A model generated the notes under the pieces. The model had not been told where the DNA came from. It worked only from the letters and a program-made list of their open reading frames with translations, and did not search any database. DNA of 22,772 bases from JAAAPF01 sp046541805 (GTDB taxonomy: Bacteria; Pseudomonadota; Alphaproteobacteria; Geminicoccales; Geminicoccaceae): the NCBI GenBank assembly GCA_046541805.1, contig JBKHCM010000049.1, positions 1-22,772 of the forward strand. The letters are read 5' to 3'. Of this stretch, positions 14,701 through 22,208 are shown in pieces. The translations under genes and the position numbers were made by a program. Every line of letters begins with the position of its first letter. Position 1 is the first letter of the stretch.

Positions 14701-16302
14701 CTACTCGTCGAGCGTGATGTCGGTGGCCAGGGTGTACTGGTCGGCGCGCGGGGTGTAGCTCAGCTCCTCCTTGAAGGCCCAGGGCGTCACCTCGAAGTGC
14801 AACGGCAGGATGCCGTAGTCTTCCATGACCATCCGGCTCGCTTCCTGCAGGAGCTCCTCGCGCGCGTCGGCCTCGACCGTGCGCAGGGCCTCCTTCAAGG
14901 CCGCGTCCATCTCCGGGTTGCAGTAGCGGCCGCGGTTGGTGCCGCCGTAGCCGGCCTCCGGATCCTGGCAGGCGACGAGCGCGCGCAGGGGCGAGCTCAT
15001 CTCGCCGGTGCCGGAGCCCCAACCCGCCAGATACATCGAGAACTCGTAGTTGTTGCGGCGCGAGAAGAAGACGCTGGCGGTGTTGGCGTCGACGGACGTG
15101 TCGATTCCGACGCGGGCGAACATCTGCGCCACCGCCTGGGCGATGAGCTCGTCGTTGATGTAGCGGTCGTTGGGGCTGGCGAGCACGAGCTCGAAGCCGT
15201 CGCCGTAGCCGGCCTCGGTCAGTAGCTCGCGGGCGCGGTCGGGGTCGAACGCGGTCGGCTCGGCATCCGCATTGGCGCCGAACATCGTGGGCGGCAGCAG
15301 CTCACCCGCGGGCTCGGCGACGCCGCCCATGATCCGCGCGACGATGGCCTCGCGGTCGATGGCGAGGCTCAGCGCCTCGCGCACACGGTCGTCCTTGAAC
15401 GGATTGTCCGGCACGCCGGTGACGCCCGGCGTCTCGTCCATGTGCTGGTCCATGTGGAGGTAGATGACGCGGTTGGAGAGCCCCTCCGCCACCTCCAGAT
15501 CCGGGCGGTCGCGCAGGCGCGGCAGGTCCTGCAGGGGCGGCTTGTCGATGAAGTCGACGTCGCCGGCGAGGAGCGCCGCCACCCGCGGGCCGTCGGAGGT
15601 GATCGGCCGGAAGATCACCTCTTCGAAGTCGGGCGCCTCGCCCCAGTAGTCCGGGTTGCGCTCGAGCACGATGCGCTCGCCCTTGGTGAACTCCCCGTAC
15701 ATGTACGGCCCCGTCCCGATCGCGCGCTCGCCGGAGTTGAAGGCCGGCGTCGTCGGATACGCGCCGGCGTAGTCGCAGCCGGCGGGATCGTAGGTGAGCT
15801 CCTCGGCGTCGGCCGGAGCGTCGAGGATCCCCCAGGTCGAGACCTCGACCGGTAGCAGCGGATAGGGCTCGGCGGTGTGGAAGACGATGGTGTGGGAATC
15901 GACCACCTCGGCGCGCTGGATGGCCTGGGTGTAGATCGTGAAGGAGGACGGGCTGTCGGCCACGTTCGGGATGCGGCAGAGCGTCCAGATCACGTCCTGG
16001 GCCTCGAAGCTCGAGCCGTCGTGGAAGGTGACGTCCTCTCTGAGCTCGAAGGTCCAGCTGGTGTCGGTCGTCGGCTCCCAGGAGGTGGCGAGGCCGGGCT
16101 GCAGCTCCTGGTCTTCGTCCTGCAGGATCAGGCTGTCGAAGAGGTGCCGCTGCATCGCGTTGTTCGGACCCAGATTGTGGAAATGCGGGTCCAAGGTGCT
16201 CGGCTCCGCGGCGGTGCCGATCGTGATCGACTGACCGTGGGCGCCGCCGGTCGCGAGCGCGACCACGGCCGCAGCGGTCAGCAGCCTGGCGTGGTGGTGC
16301 AT
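14701..16302 (-). CDS. ABC transporter substrate-binding protein, peptide family 5 (orphan)
   Basis: A 533-residue periplasmic binding protein. The signal peptide spans residues 1-24 (LLTAAAVVALATGGAHG core). The mature part starts SITIGTAAEPSTLDPHF and carries the family-5 landmarks LATSWEPTTDTSWTFELRED, VTFHDGSSFEAQDVIWTL, AIGTGPYMYGEF and ALSLAIDREAIVARIMGG. It also contains the usual NRGRYCNPEMDAAL near the C-terminus. The ATG at 16302 has AGGGAG about nine bases upstream and begins the signal peptide; the longer frame to 16599 lacks such support. No permease or ATPase gene is adjacent. It may use the importer at 5750-11015 or one elsewhere. It is divergent from an N-acyl-amino-acid deacylase pair, which hints at an acylated amino-acid or peptide ligand (inference). 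Confidence 0.92.
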   Translation of the reverse strand: MHHHARLLTAAAVVALATGGAHGQSITIGTAAEPSTLDPHFHNLGPNNAMQRHLFDSLILQDEDQELQPGLATSWEPTTDTSWTFELREDVTFHDGSSFEAQDVIWTLCRIPNVADSPSSFTIYTQAIQRAEVVDSHTIVFHTAEPYPLLPVEVSTWGILDAPADAEELTYDPAGCDYAGAYPTTPAFNSGERAIGTGPYMYGEFTKGERIVLERNPDYWGEAPDFEEVIFRPITSDGPRVAALLAGDVDFIDKPPLQDLPRLRDRPDLEVAEGLSNRVIYLHMDQHMDETPGVTGVPDNPFKDDRVREALSLAIDREAIVARIMGGVAEPAGELLPPTMFGANADAEPTAFDPDRARELLTEAGYGDGFELVLASPNDRYINDELIAQAVAQMFARVGIDTSVDANTASVFFSRRNNYEFSMYLAGWGSGTGEMSSPLRALVACQDPEAGYGGTNRGRYCNPEMDAALKEALRTVEADAREELLQEASRMVMEDYGILPLHFEVTPWAFKEELSYTPRADQYTLATDITLDE

Positions 16303-16528
16303 CAGGTTTCTCCCTCGTTGACGACGCGGCGCCGGCGCCCGCAAGGCCCGCCCCGGCACGTGACGGTCCTGTGTGGGCCCGGTCGCGAGGCCGTGGCAAG
16401 CCCCGGCGCGCGTCGCGCCCGGCCGTCGCACCCCAGGCGGTGTGCCCAGCGACTTGACGCCGTGGCCCGGACGATCAGTGTTGGCGGGGTCGGCGCTGTC
16501 GCCGTCGCCGTCGCGCTCTCGGAGGCCC
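16303..16528. promoter_or_regulatory. Divergent promoter region
   Basis: This 226-base gap lies between the divergent binding-protein and ArgE-like genes. CTTGAC at 16453-16458 matches the favoured alphaproteobacterial -35 hexamer on the plus strand, but no clear -10 follows at 16-18 bases. No operator palindrome stood out. Confidence 0.3.
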
Positions 16529-17695
16529 ATGACCGAGCCCCCCACACGCGAGCTGCTCAAGCGGCTCGTCGCCTTCGACACCACCAGTCGCCGCAGCAAT
16601 CTCCGCCTGGTCGAGGCGGTCGAGGACTGGCTCGAGCGCCACGGCGTGGCCAGCCGCCGGGTCTACGACGCCACCGGCACCAAGGCGAACCTGTTCGCCA
16701 CCATCGGCCCGGACCGCCCCGACGGCATCATCCTCTCCGGCCATGTCGACACCGTACCGGTGGACCACCAGAACTGGACGGGCGATCCGTTTCAGCTGCG
16801 CGAGCAGGACGGCCGGCTCTTCGGGCGCGGCACCACCGACATGAAGGGCTTCGACGCGGTGGTCCTGGCCAAGGTGCCCGCGATGGCGAAGGCCGACCTC
16901 GCGCGGCCGATCCACCTCGCCCTCTCCTACGACGAGGAGGTCGGCTGCCTCGGCGTGCGCACCCTGCTCCAGCGGCTGCAGACCGAGGGCTTCAAGGCGG
17001 CCGGCTGCGTCGTCGGCGAGCCCACCAACATGGCCGTGGTGCTCGGGCACAAGGGCAAGCACAGCTTCGAGGTCGAGGTCACCGGCGCGGAGTGCCACTC
17101 GGCGATGGCGCCGATGGGGGTCAACGCGGTCGAGTACGCCGCACGGCTGGTCACCCGGATCAGCGACATCGGCCGCCGGCTCGCCGCCGAGGGCCCGCTC
17201 GATCCGGCCTACACGGTGCCGCACACGACCGCGCATGTCGGCAGCTTGAAGGGCGGCACCGCGCTCAACATCGTCCCCGACGCCTGCCGCTTCGTCTTCG
17301 AGTTCCGCCATCTCACCAGCCAGCCGGCGGAGCCGCTGGTCGCCGAGGTCGAGCGCTTCGCGCGCGCCGAGCTGGAGCCGGCGATGCGGGCGGTTCACGC
17401 CGCTGCGGGCGTGCGCTTCACCCGCACCAGCCGCGTGCCCGGCTTCGACATCGCCGCCGATCACGAGCTGGTGCGCACCGTCGCGCGGCTGGCGGGCCAC
17501 GGCGTCGCCGGCAAGGTCGCCTTCGGCACCGAGGCCGGCCTGTTCACCGAGTGGCTGGGCGTGCCGAGCGTCGTCTGCGGGCCGGGCGACATCGCCCAGG
17601 CGCACAAGCCCGACGAGTTCGTCACCGCCGCCCAGCTCCAGGCCTGCGAGCGCTTCGTCGATCGCCTGATCGACGCCTGCGCCCGGCCGGCCTGA
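16529..17695 (+). CDS. argE: Acetylornithine deacetylase-like M20 peptidase
   Basis: A 388-residue cytoplasmic dizinc hydrolase of the M20/ArgE family. ArgE removes the acetyl group from N2-acetylornithine in arginine synthesis; relatives deacylate other N-acyl-amino acids. Metal and catalytic positions are present: GHVDTVPV with H72 and D74, RGTTDMKGF with D104, YDEEVGC with E136 (base) and E137 (metal), GEPTNM, and AQAHKPDEF with H359. The dimerisation 'lid' lies between, beginning about VLGHKGKHSFEVEV. The ATG at 16529 has GGAGG only three bases upstream, a tight spacing, but it gives the normal family N-terminus. Downstream, after nine bases, lies an AstE/aspartoacylase relative. True ArgE is likely, but the scavenging-type neighbourhood also allows a broader acyl-amino-acid deacylase. 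Confidence 0.85.
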   Translation: MTEPPTRELLKRLVAFDTTSRRSNLRLVEAVEDWLERHGVASRRVYDATGTKANLFATIGPDRPDGIILSGHVDTVPVDHQNWTGDPFQLREQDGRLFGRGTTDMKGFDAVVLAKVPAMAKADLARPIHLALSYDEEVGCLGVRTLLQRLQTEGFKAAGCVVGEPTNMAVVLGHKGKHSFEVEVTGAECHSAMAPMGVNAVEYAARLVTRISDIGRRLAAEGPLDPAYTVPHTTAHVGSLKGGTALNIVPDACRFVFEFRHLTSQPAEPLVAEVERFARAELEPAMRAVHAAAGVRFTRTSRVPGFDIAADHELVRTVARLAGHGVAGKVAFGTEAGLFTEWLGVPSVVCGPGDIAQAHKPDEFVTAAQLQACERFVDRLIDACARPA

Positions 17696-17704
17696 GCGCG
17701 GGCC

Positions 17705-18670
17705 ATGGCGCTCTCCGGCCGCGTCGTCGACACCCACCCGGTCGAACTCGACCCACCGGACATCGCGCCCTATCGCGGCAACGGCCCTCTGCCCTGGGTC
17801 ACCACCTTGCAGGCCCGGAACCCGGGTCCGCACGTCGCGATCACCGCCATCGTCCACGGCAACGAGCTCGCCGGCGCGATCGCGCTGGATTGGCTGTTTC
17901 GCCGCGAGCCGCGCCCGCGCCGCGGCCGGCTCAGCCTCGCCTTCGCCAATGTCGCGGCCTATCACCGCTTCGATGCCGCGGACCCGACGGCCTCGCGCTG
18001 GGTCGACGAGGACCTGAACCGGGTTTGGGATGCGGCCACGCTCGCCGCCCCGCGGCGCTCGGTCGAGCTGGAGCGGGCACGGGCGCTGCGACCGTGGATC
18101 GACGACGTCGATCTATTGCTGGACCTCCACTCGATGCAGAGCCCGAGCCCGCCACTGACGCTCGCGGGGCTCCACGCCAAAGGGGTCCGCCTCGCCGAGG
18201 CGACGGCGGCGCCGCCCGTGATCGTCACCGACGCCGGCCACGCCTCCGGCCGGCGCCTGCGCGACTACGGCCCCTTCGGCCAGCCCGGTGGCGACAAGGC
18301 GGCGATCCTGGTCGAATGCGGCCAGCACTGGGCGCAGGCGACCGCGGCGGTGGCGATCGAGACGGCGGTGCGCTTTCTGCGCGCCGCCGGCACGGTGGCG
18401 CCGGATTGGGCGGCGGATGCGGTGCCGATCGGCGCCGCGGGAGCGCCGCGGCGCATCGAGGTCACCGAGGCGGTGACCGTGCGCAGCCGGCGCTTCGCCT
18501 TCGCCGCCGACTATCGCGGGCTCGAGGTCATCCCGCGGCGCGGCACCGTCATCGCCACCGACGACGGCCGCCCGGTCGTCACCCCTTACGACGACTGCGT
18601 CTTGATCATGCCCAGCCGGCGCCTGTGGCCCGGCCACACCGCCGTCCGCCTCGGCCGCGTCGTCGACTGA
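17705..18670 (+). CDS. Succinylglutamate desuccinylase/aspartoacylase family metallo-deacylase
   Basis: A 321-residue zinc carboxypeptidase-fold enzyme. The zinc ligands appear as HGNE (H51, E54) and DLHS (H142). Substrate-binding DEDLNRVW lies at 101-108, and the catalytic glutamate is in LVECGQH (E204). The C-terminal third (about 235-321) is the usual beta-barrel extension. Family members hydrolyse N-succinylglutamate (AstE) or N-acetylaspartate (AspA), releasing a free amino acid. The rest of the ast pathway is not in this window, so I do not name it astE. It starts nine bases after the ArgE-like stop, so the two are probably cotranscribed. Together they suggest removal of N-acyl groups from amino acids. 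The stop lies two bases from that of the convergent ArsC-like gene. Confidence 0.85.
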   Translation: MALSGRVVDTHPVELDPPDIAPYRGNGPLPWVTTLQARNPGPHVAITAIVHGNELAGAIALDWLFRREPRPRRGRLSLAFANVAAYHRFDAADPTASRWVDEDLNRVWDAATLAAPRRSVELERARALRPWIDDVDLLLDLHSMQSPSPPLTLAGLHAKGVRLAEATAAPPVIVTDAGHASGRRLRDYGPFGQPGGDKAAILVECGQHWAQATAAVAIETAVRFLRAAGTVAPDWAADAVPIGAAGAPRRIEVTEAVTVRSRRFAFAADYRGLEVIPRRGTVIATDDGRPVVTPYDDCVLIMPSRRLWPGHTAVRLGRVVD

Positions 18671-18672
18671 GC

Positions 18673-19074
18673 TCAGCCGGGCGCGGCGAGCGTCAAGACC
18701 GGCGCTGCGGCGTCGTCACCGTCGCGCCCGGGGCGAGCGAGGTTCGCCTCGAGGGTGGCGTGCTCGACCCGGACCCGGTCGCCGGCGATCAGGATCGGGC
18801 AGCGCAAGAGGCTCGGATTGTCGAACGCCGCCGCCAGGACGTCGGCGTCGCTCCAACGCGGCTCGTCCAGGCCGAGGGCGAAGTAGAGCGGGCCCGACCG
18901 GTCGAGCAGCTCGCGCGCTTGGACCGGCAGTGCGGTCACCAGCGCCGCCAACTCCGCGGCCTCCGGCGTCGCCTCGACGACGTCGATGACCTCGAGCGGC
19001 CCCGCCGCGCCGGCGAGCGCGGCGAGGGCCCGGTGCGACAACGGGGAATGCGGGTTGTGAAGGAACGTCAGCAT
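18673..19074 (-). CDS. ArsC-fold (thioredoxin-like) protein lacking the catalytic cysteine
   Basis: A 133-residue protein with the arsenate-reductase (ArsC/Spx) layout. It starts MLTFLHNPHSPLSHRAL, where ArsC has HNPxCxxSR. It continues with a helical middle containing ALPVQARELLDRSGPLYFAL (matching the LLR...Y..L element) and ends with a SLLRCPILIAGDRVRV beta-hairpin region equivalent to ArsC's (N/E)RPIVV segment. The active-site cysteine position is serine (S10) and the following arginine is histidine (H14). The arginine before the cis-proline is cysteine (C92), the only cysteine in the protein. It is therefore unlikely to reduce arsenate. It may be a glutathione-linked or regulatory thioredoxin-fold protein. 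ATG at 19074 has GAAGG upstream. No ars genes are nearby. Confidence 0.7.
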   Translation of the reverse strand: MLTFLHNPHSPLSHRALAALAGAAGPLEVIDVVEATPEAAELAALVTALPVQARELLDRSGPLYFALGLDEPRWSDADVLAAAFDNPSLLRCPILIAGDRVRVEHATLEANLARPGRDGDDAAAPVLTLAAPG

Positions 19075-19180
19075 CGACCGCAGCCTTCGAGCATCGTAGC
19101 GAGCGTGTACGCAACGCGAGCGCGAGCGGATCGTGCGCCATGGCGACATCGCCGTTGCGGGTTCACCGGGAGATCGTGGC

Positions 19181-19747
19181 GTGACGGCAGGAAACGAGTT
19201 CGCCGAGCTGGATGCGACCCTCGCCGCAGTCTGGCGCGAACTCGCCCGCGGCGTCGCCGAGACGAGCGCGCCCGCCCGCCACCCGACGCTGGCGACGGTC
19301 GGCGACGACGGCGCGCCGGAGGCCCGCACCGTGGTGCTGCGCGCCGCCGACCGCGACCTGGCGCGCGTCGACGTCCACAGCGACGCCGCCTCGCGCAAGA
19401 CCGCGGAGATCCGCCGCGTGCCGCGGGTCAGCCTGCACCTTTGGCATCCGGCCGCGCGCCTGCAGCTGCGCCTGCGCGGGACCGCCTTTGTCCTCACCGG
19501 CGAGGCCGTCGCCGACATCTGGCGCACGCTGACGGCGAGCGCCCGCAGCCACTACGGCGGCACGCCGGCGCCGGGGACGCCGATCGCCGATCCGAGCGCG
19601 CACGACGCCCGCGTCGAGCCGGCCCGCTTCGCGGTGGTACGCTGCGCGGTGGACGAGATCGAGACGCTGCAGCTCGGCGCCGACCGCCACCGCCGCGCGC
19701 GCTTTCGGGCCGATGCCGGCTGGCGCGGGACCTGGCTCGCGCCCTGA
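19181..19747 (+). CDS. Pyridoxamine 5'-phosphate oxidase-like FMN-binding protein
   Basis: A 188-residue split-beta-barrel protein. The PNPOx-type FMN-binding core shows HPTLATVGDDGAPEARTVVLR (starting at residue 34, with RTVVLR at 49-54), VDVHSDAASRK near 64-73 and WHPAARLQLRLRGTA further on. A Trp/Arg-rich C-terminus closes the fold. The arrangement resembles the Alr4036/PNPOx-like group more than canonical PdxH, since the conserved PdxH C-terminal signature is not evident. It probably binds FMN and acts on a pyridoxal-like or unknown substrate. I chose GTG at 19181, with GGGAG about eight bases upstream. A GTG at 19133 would add 16 residues. It is divergent from the ArsC-fold gene, with about 106 bases between them. 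Confidence 0.8.
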   Translation: MTAGNEFAELDATLAAVWRELARGVAETSAPARHPTLATVGDDGAPEARTVVLRAADRDLARVDVHSDAASRKTAEIRRVPRVSLHLWHPAARLQLRLRGTAFVLTGEAVADIWRTLTASARSHYGGTPAPGTPIADPSAHDARVEPARFAVVRCAVDEIETLQLGADRHRRARFRADAGWRGTWLAP

Positions 19748-19824
19748 GCGGCGTGCGCCCCCTGGTCGTGGGCCAGCGCCTCGGCTATCCCCGCGCGGTG
19801 CTTCGCCAGCCCCGGACGGATGTC

Positions 19825-20337
19825 ATGCGCACCGCCAAATGGACGTTGATTGGCCTCGTCCTGCTCGCCGTCGCGGGCTTTCTGCACTGGAGCCTGCCGT
19901 CGCGGGACGTCGTGCGCATCCTCGGCACCGAGGTGCAGCGCCGGACCGACGGCACCGGCGCCGAAGAGCAGCTGCGGGTGCGCGACGTCCGCTACATCAA
20001 GGCGGTCACGCCCGACGGCGATCCGCGCGTCTACCGCAACGAGGATACGGACTGGGGCTGGCCGCCCTATTTCAAGTTCAACAGCGCCAACCTCGGCACC
20101 ATGGCCGACGACGCGACCTCCAGCGAGGCCGACCCGCGCTGGATGGTCGTGCGCCACTACGGCTGGCGCATTCCGATGCTCTCAGCCTTTCCGAACGCGC
20201 TTTCCCTGCGCCCGGCGCCCGGCCCGGACGTGCTGCTGATCCCCTGGACGAGCATCGTCGTCATCGTCGTCTTGCTCACCGGCACCGGCTATGTCTGGCT
20301 CAGACTGCGGCGGTGGTGGCACCGCCGCCGCGGGTGA
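19825..20337 (+). CDS. DUF1523 family membrane protein
   Basis: A 170-residue protein. An N-terminal membrane helix (about 6-23, WTLIGLVLLAVAGFLHWSLP) leads into a periplasmic domain with DVVRILGTEVQRR, VYRNEDTDWGWPPYFKFNSA and VRHYGWRIPMLSAFPNALSL. A second helix (about 143-163) ends in a strongly basic tail RRWWHRRRG. The motif set and length match the DUF1523 family of alphaproteobacteria, whose function is unknown. The ATG is chosen because the helix starts directly after it; the ribosome-binding site is weak. The gene lies 77 bases after the PNPOx-like gene and is convergent with mbfA, four bases between the stops. Confidence 0.8.
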   Translation: MRTAKWTLIGLVLLAVAGFLHWSLPSRDVVRILGTEVQRRTDGTGAEEQLRVRDVRYIKAVTPDGDPRVYRNEDTDWGWPPYFKFNSANLGTMADDATSSEADPRWMVVRHYGWRIPMLSAFPNALSLRPAPGPDVLLIPWTSIVVIVVLLTGTGYVWLRLRRWWHRRRG

Positions 20338-20341
20338 GGGC

Positions 20342-21319
20342 TCAGGCGCTGCCGATCGCGACGCCCGAGGCGAAGACGAGCGCGCCGCCCAGGACGACCT
20401 GAAGGGCGGCGCGGACGAACGGCGTCTCCATGTAGCGGTTCTGCACCCAGACGATCGCCCAGAGCTCGGCGAAGACGAGCGCGAAGGCGATGAGCGTGGC
20501 GGTCCAGAACTCGGGAATCAGGTAGGGTAGGGCGTGGCCGAGGCCGCCGAGCGTGGTCATGATCCCGCAGGCGAAGCCGCGCTTGATCGGCGAGCCGCGG
20601 CCCGAGATCCGGCCGTCGTCGGAGACCGCCTCGGTGAAGCCCATCGAGATGCCGGCACCGAGCGACGCCGCGAGGCCGACGAGGAAGGTCGTCCAGGTGT
20701 CCTGGGTGGCGAAGGCGGTGGCGAAGATCGGCGCCAGCGTCGAGACCGAGCCGTCCATGAGCCCGGCGAGGCCCGGCTGGACGTAGGTCAAGACGAACTG
20801 CTGGTGCGCCTTGAAATCCTCCTCGCTCTTGGCGGCGTGGTCGAGGTGCTGTGCCTCGAGGGTCCGGGCGAGGTCCTCGTGGCCGGCCTCGGCCGCGGCC
20901 AGATCGCCCAACAGCTTGCGGGTCTCGGCGTCGGTCGTGCGCTGGGCGGCCTGGAGGTAGAAGCGGCGCGCCGTCTCCTCCATCTGCGCCGCCTCGCCGC
21001 GGATGCGCTCGGGCGTCAGGTTCTCCAGAAGCCACACCGGCTTTCTGGCGTAGAAGCCGGCGACGTGCTCGCGCCGGATCAACGGGATGGTCTCGCCGAA
21101 GACGGCGCGAAAGCGCTCGATCAGCCGGCGACGGTGGCCGTCCTCCGCCGCCGCCATGTCGTCGAACAGCCGCGCCGTCTTGGGGAAGGTCGCCCGTAGC
21201 CGGTCGGCATAGGTGCGATAGATTCGGGCGTCGTCCTCCTCGGCGGTGATGGCGAGGGCGAGGATCTCCTTGTCGCCGAGGTCGTTGAACCGGCGCCGCT
21301 GGCCTATTCCAGGGATCAT
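20342..21319 (-). CDS. mbfA: Ferritin-VIT1 iron exporter, MbfA type
   Basis: A 325-residue two-domain protein. The N-terminal rubrerythrin/ferritin-like domain (about 12-165) has paired iron-ligand motifs. ITAEEDDARIYRTYA has E27/E28, AAAEDGHRRRL has E59 and H62, MEETARRFYLQA follows, and LAAAEAGHEDL closes the set. The C-terminal VIT1/CCC1 membrane domain starts near GLAGLMDGSVSTLAPIFATA and includes LAASLGAGISMGFTEAVSDD and GGLGHALPYLI, with about five helices. In Agrobacterium and Bradyrhizobium MbfA exports iron, protects against peroxide and acid stress, and is controlled by Irr. An Irr-type palindrome sits 21 bases before this ATG, matching that regulation. GCGGAG repeats provide the ribosome-binding site. 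The protein looks complete. Confidence 0.93.
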   Translation of the reverse strand: MIPGIGQRRRFNDLGDKEILALAITAEEDDARIYRTYADRLRATFPKTARLFDDMAAAEDGHRRRLIERFRAVFGETIPLIRREHVAGFYARKPVWLLENLTPERIRGEAAQMEETARRFYLQAAQRTTDAETRKLLGDLAAAEAGHEDLARTLEAQHLDHAAKSEEDFKAHQQFVLTYVQPGLAGLMDGSVSTLAPIFATAFATQDTWTTFLVGLAASLGAGISMGFTEAVSDDGRISGRGSPIKRGFACGIMTTLGGLGHALPYLIPEFWTATLIAFALVFAELWAIVWVQNRYMETPFVRAALQVVLGGALVFASGVAIGSA

Positions 21320-21340
21320 CGAACTCCGCTCCGCGAAAGA

Positions 21341-21355
21341 TTAGAAGTGTTCTAA
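21341..21355. promoter_or_regulatory. Irr-type iron-control element upstream of mbfA
   Basis: TTAGAAGTGTTCTAA is a perfect six-base inverted repeat with a three-base spacer. It matches the iron-control-element core TTAGAA-N3-TTCTAA bound by Irr in alphaproteobacteria. It lies in the only AT-rich patch upstream of mbfA, close to the start codon, where binding would block transcription. Irr would repress mbfA when iron and heme are low. Confidence 0.75.
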
Positions 21356-21412
21356 ATAAGCGGAGCGGGCGCGCCGAGCTACCCCGCGCGCGCAACCCTG
21401 CCGCGCCGCAGC

Positions 21413-22192
21413 TCAGCCCTTGAGCTGCGGCCAGCGGCTGCCGGCGCGGATCTCGGCCACCGCGGCGTCGAAGCCGGCCAGGCGGTCGGGCGAGGCGGGG
21501 TGGCTGTCGAAGATGCTTGTGGTGTCGACGCCGGAGAGCCCGCCGAGCACGCGGTAGAGGCCGCGGGCATCCCTGAGGTCGTAGCCGGCGTGGTCGACGA
21601 TATAGGCCGCGACGTAGTCGGCCTCGCGCTCGTACGCCTTGGAATAGCTGAGCCTGCCGGCGGTGCCGCCGAGGGACGCGCCAAGGAACACGCCCTCACC
21701 GGTGAGGTCGTCGTTGGCCGCACCACCCAGGACGCCGCCGAGGACGGCGCCGGCGAGCGCGCCGATGGCGGTGTTGCGCGAGCCCTTGGCGGGATGGTCG
21801 GCGACGTTGTGGGCGGCCTCGTGGGCGAGGACGAGCGCCACCTGCGCCTCATTCTCCAGATAGCGCACCAGACCGTCGAACATGAAGATGCTTTCGCCGT
21901 CGGCGTAGGCGTTCGGGGTCTTCTCGTCCGACCAGACCAGCTCGTAGTCGCAGCCGTCGGCCGCGAAATGGGCGCACATCTCGTCGATGGCCGGCCCGAC
22001 CCGCGACCAGGCTTGCGCCGTCATCGCGCGGTTGGCGTCGGTGTCGCGGTCGCTGGGCTCGAGGTCGACACCCTCGAGCTCGGCGCGCGCGGCGCTCACC
22101 GCCGACGCGCTCGGGCCGGGGGCGACGGTCTGGCCGCCGGCGCAGGCGGCGACGAGCAAGGCGAGGACGACGGCGAGGGGGCGGGGGAACAT
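21413..22192 (-). CDS. M48 family metallopeptidase, predicted lipoprotein
   Basis: A 259-residue protein. A lipoprotein signal (residues 1-17, LAVVLALLVAAC with the acylated Cys at 17) implies export and lipid anchoring. The zinc site is HEAAH at 124-128, with the third ligand in YEREADY (E190), and FMFDGLVRYLENEAQVALVL in front, as in BepA/LoiP-like M48 proteases. The later segment SIFDSHPASPDRLAGFDAAV is the family's C-terminal SHP.S..R element. Between the two zinc motifs is a glycine-zipper-like insert (about 144-176). These proteases act in periplasmic or outer-membrane protein quality control. The start at 22192 is chosen for the compact lipobox; ATGs at 22240 and 22258 are possible but lengthen the leader. 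It follows the LUD gene by 16 bases. Confidence 0.87.
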   Translation of the reverse strand: MFPRPLAVVLALLVAACAGGQTVAPGPSASAVSAARAELEGVDLEPSDRDTDANRAMTAQAWSRVGPAIDEMCAHFAADGCDYELVWSDEKTPNAYADGESIFMFDGLVRYLENEAQVALVLAHEAAHNVADHPAKGSRNTAIGALAGAVLGGVLGGAANDDLTGEGVFLGASLGGTAGRLSYSKAYEREADYVAAYIVDHAGYDLRDARGLYRVLGGLSGVDTTSIFDSHPASPDRLAGFDAAVAEIRAGSRWPQLKG

Positions 22193-22208
22193 CAAGGCGC
22201 GCGGGCTC

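Noticed and set aside
18673..19074. Functional arsenate reductase as part of an arsenic-resistance operon
   Set aside because: The catalytic cysteine and a key arginine are missing and no arsR, arsB or acr3 gene is nearby.
15877..20337. A 1486-codon plus-strand open frame
   Set aside because: It overlaps five well-supported genes in other frames, is arginine/proline-rich with no domains, and only its last 170 codons (the DUF1523 gene) are real. Long false frames are expected at this GC content.
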